This document shows, one piece after another, positions 7,681 through 7,694 of a stretch of DNA of 7,694 nucleotides. The first letter of the stretch is position 1. Each line of letters opens with the position of its first letter. This stretch comes from Planctomycetota bacterium. Lineage in GTDB: Bacteria; Planctomycetota; UBA8108; UBA1146. Under the pieces are notes generated by a model. That model did not search any database. It was not told the origin of the DNA and saw only the letters and a program-made list of their open reading frames with translations. Location of the stretch: the NCBI GenBank assembly GCA_002691835.1, contig NZJA01000023.1, positions 1-7,694 on the forward strand. The letters are read 5' to 3'. The position numbers were made by a program, and so were the translations under genes.

Positions 7681-7694
7681 AACGATTAATTTTA

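Larger units (their letters stand above)
7314..7694. other. AT-rich intergenic region without a supportable gene
   Basis: No convincing coding region is seen on either strand; the open frames here are short, rich in Ile, Tyr and Asn, and resemble nothing I know. The stretch contains an A12 run (7390-7401), CATCGTTAA twice (7483-7491, 7538-7546), a CCAAT motif near 7603, a 9-bp inverted repeat (7618-7626 with 7651-7659) and an A/T-rich TATA-like segment at the edge. It may be the upstream region of a plus-strand gene beyond the window. Confidence 0.5.

Noticed and set aside
1..7694. CRISPR array, tRNA, rRNA or transposase genes
   Set aside because: No regularly spaced repeats, no cloverleaf-like sequence and no transposase motif were seen on either strand.

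Overview
The window looks like nuclear DNA from a photosynthetic, flagellated protist, most likely a green alga. Both full-length genes only make sense as eukaryotic models: each is completed by removing one short GT...AG intron (103 and 86 bp), and in both cases the splice restores an unbroken homologous protein. There are no bacterial-style operons or ribosome binding sites. The genes are moderately GC-rich, while the intergenic ends are very AT-rich, with simple repeats and palindromes. One gene is a plastid-type starch enzyme relative (ISA2-like) and the other a kinase family linked to motile cilia (NEK10). That pair suggests an alga with plastid starch and flagella; species cannot be named from the sequence.

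Layout. At the left edge (1-82, minus) there is a possible start of a gene that runs out of the window. It is divergent from NEK10 and separated from it by 363 bp containing an A/T-only simple repeat. From 446 to 3746 (plus, two exons) lies a NEK10-type protein kinase of about 1065 residues: armadillo-like repeats, a kinase domain with all core catalytic motifs, and a C-terminal module that resembles human NEK10. A 189-bp gap (3747-3935) separates it from a convergent second gene. From 7108 down to 3936 (minus, two exons) lies an ISA2-like isoamylase homologue of about 1028 residues. It has a probable transit peptide, a CBM45-like starch-binding domain spanning the splice junction, a CBM48 domain and a GH13 isoamylase fold whose catalytic residues are mostly replaced. 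The last ~590 bp (7109-7694) hold no gene I can support. They contain a TATA-like site for the ISA2 gene, a 74-bp imperfect palindrome, an A12 run, a 9-bp inverted repeat with ACGT cores and a TATA-like site at the right edge.

The two main genes have no obvious functional link: one is expected at the flagellar apparatus or in cell-cycle control, the other in plastid starch synthesis. Their only visible relation is tail-to-tail packing, with 3' UTRs that probably overlap. The most unusual points are the CBM45 domain joined to a non-catalytic isoamylase, and the conservation of the NEK10 C-terminal module in an alga. Family comparisons were made from memory, without database searches.
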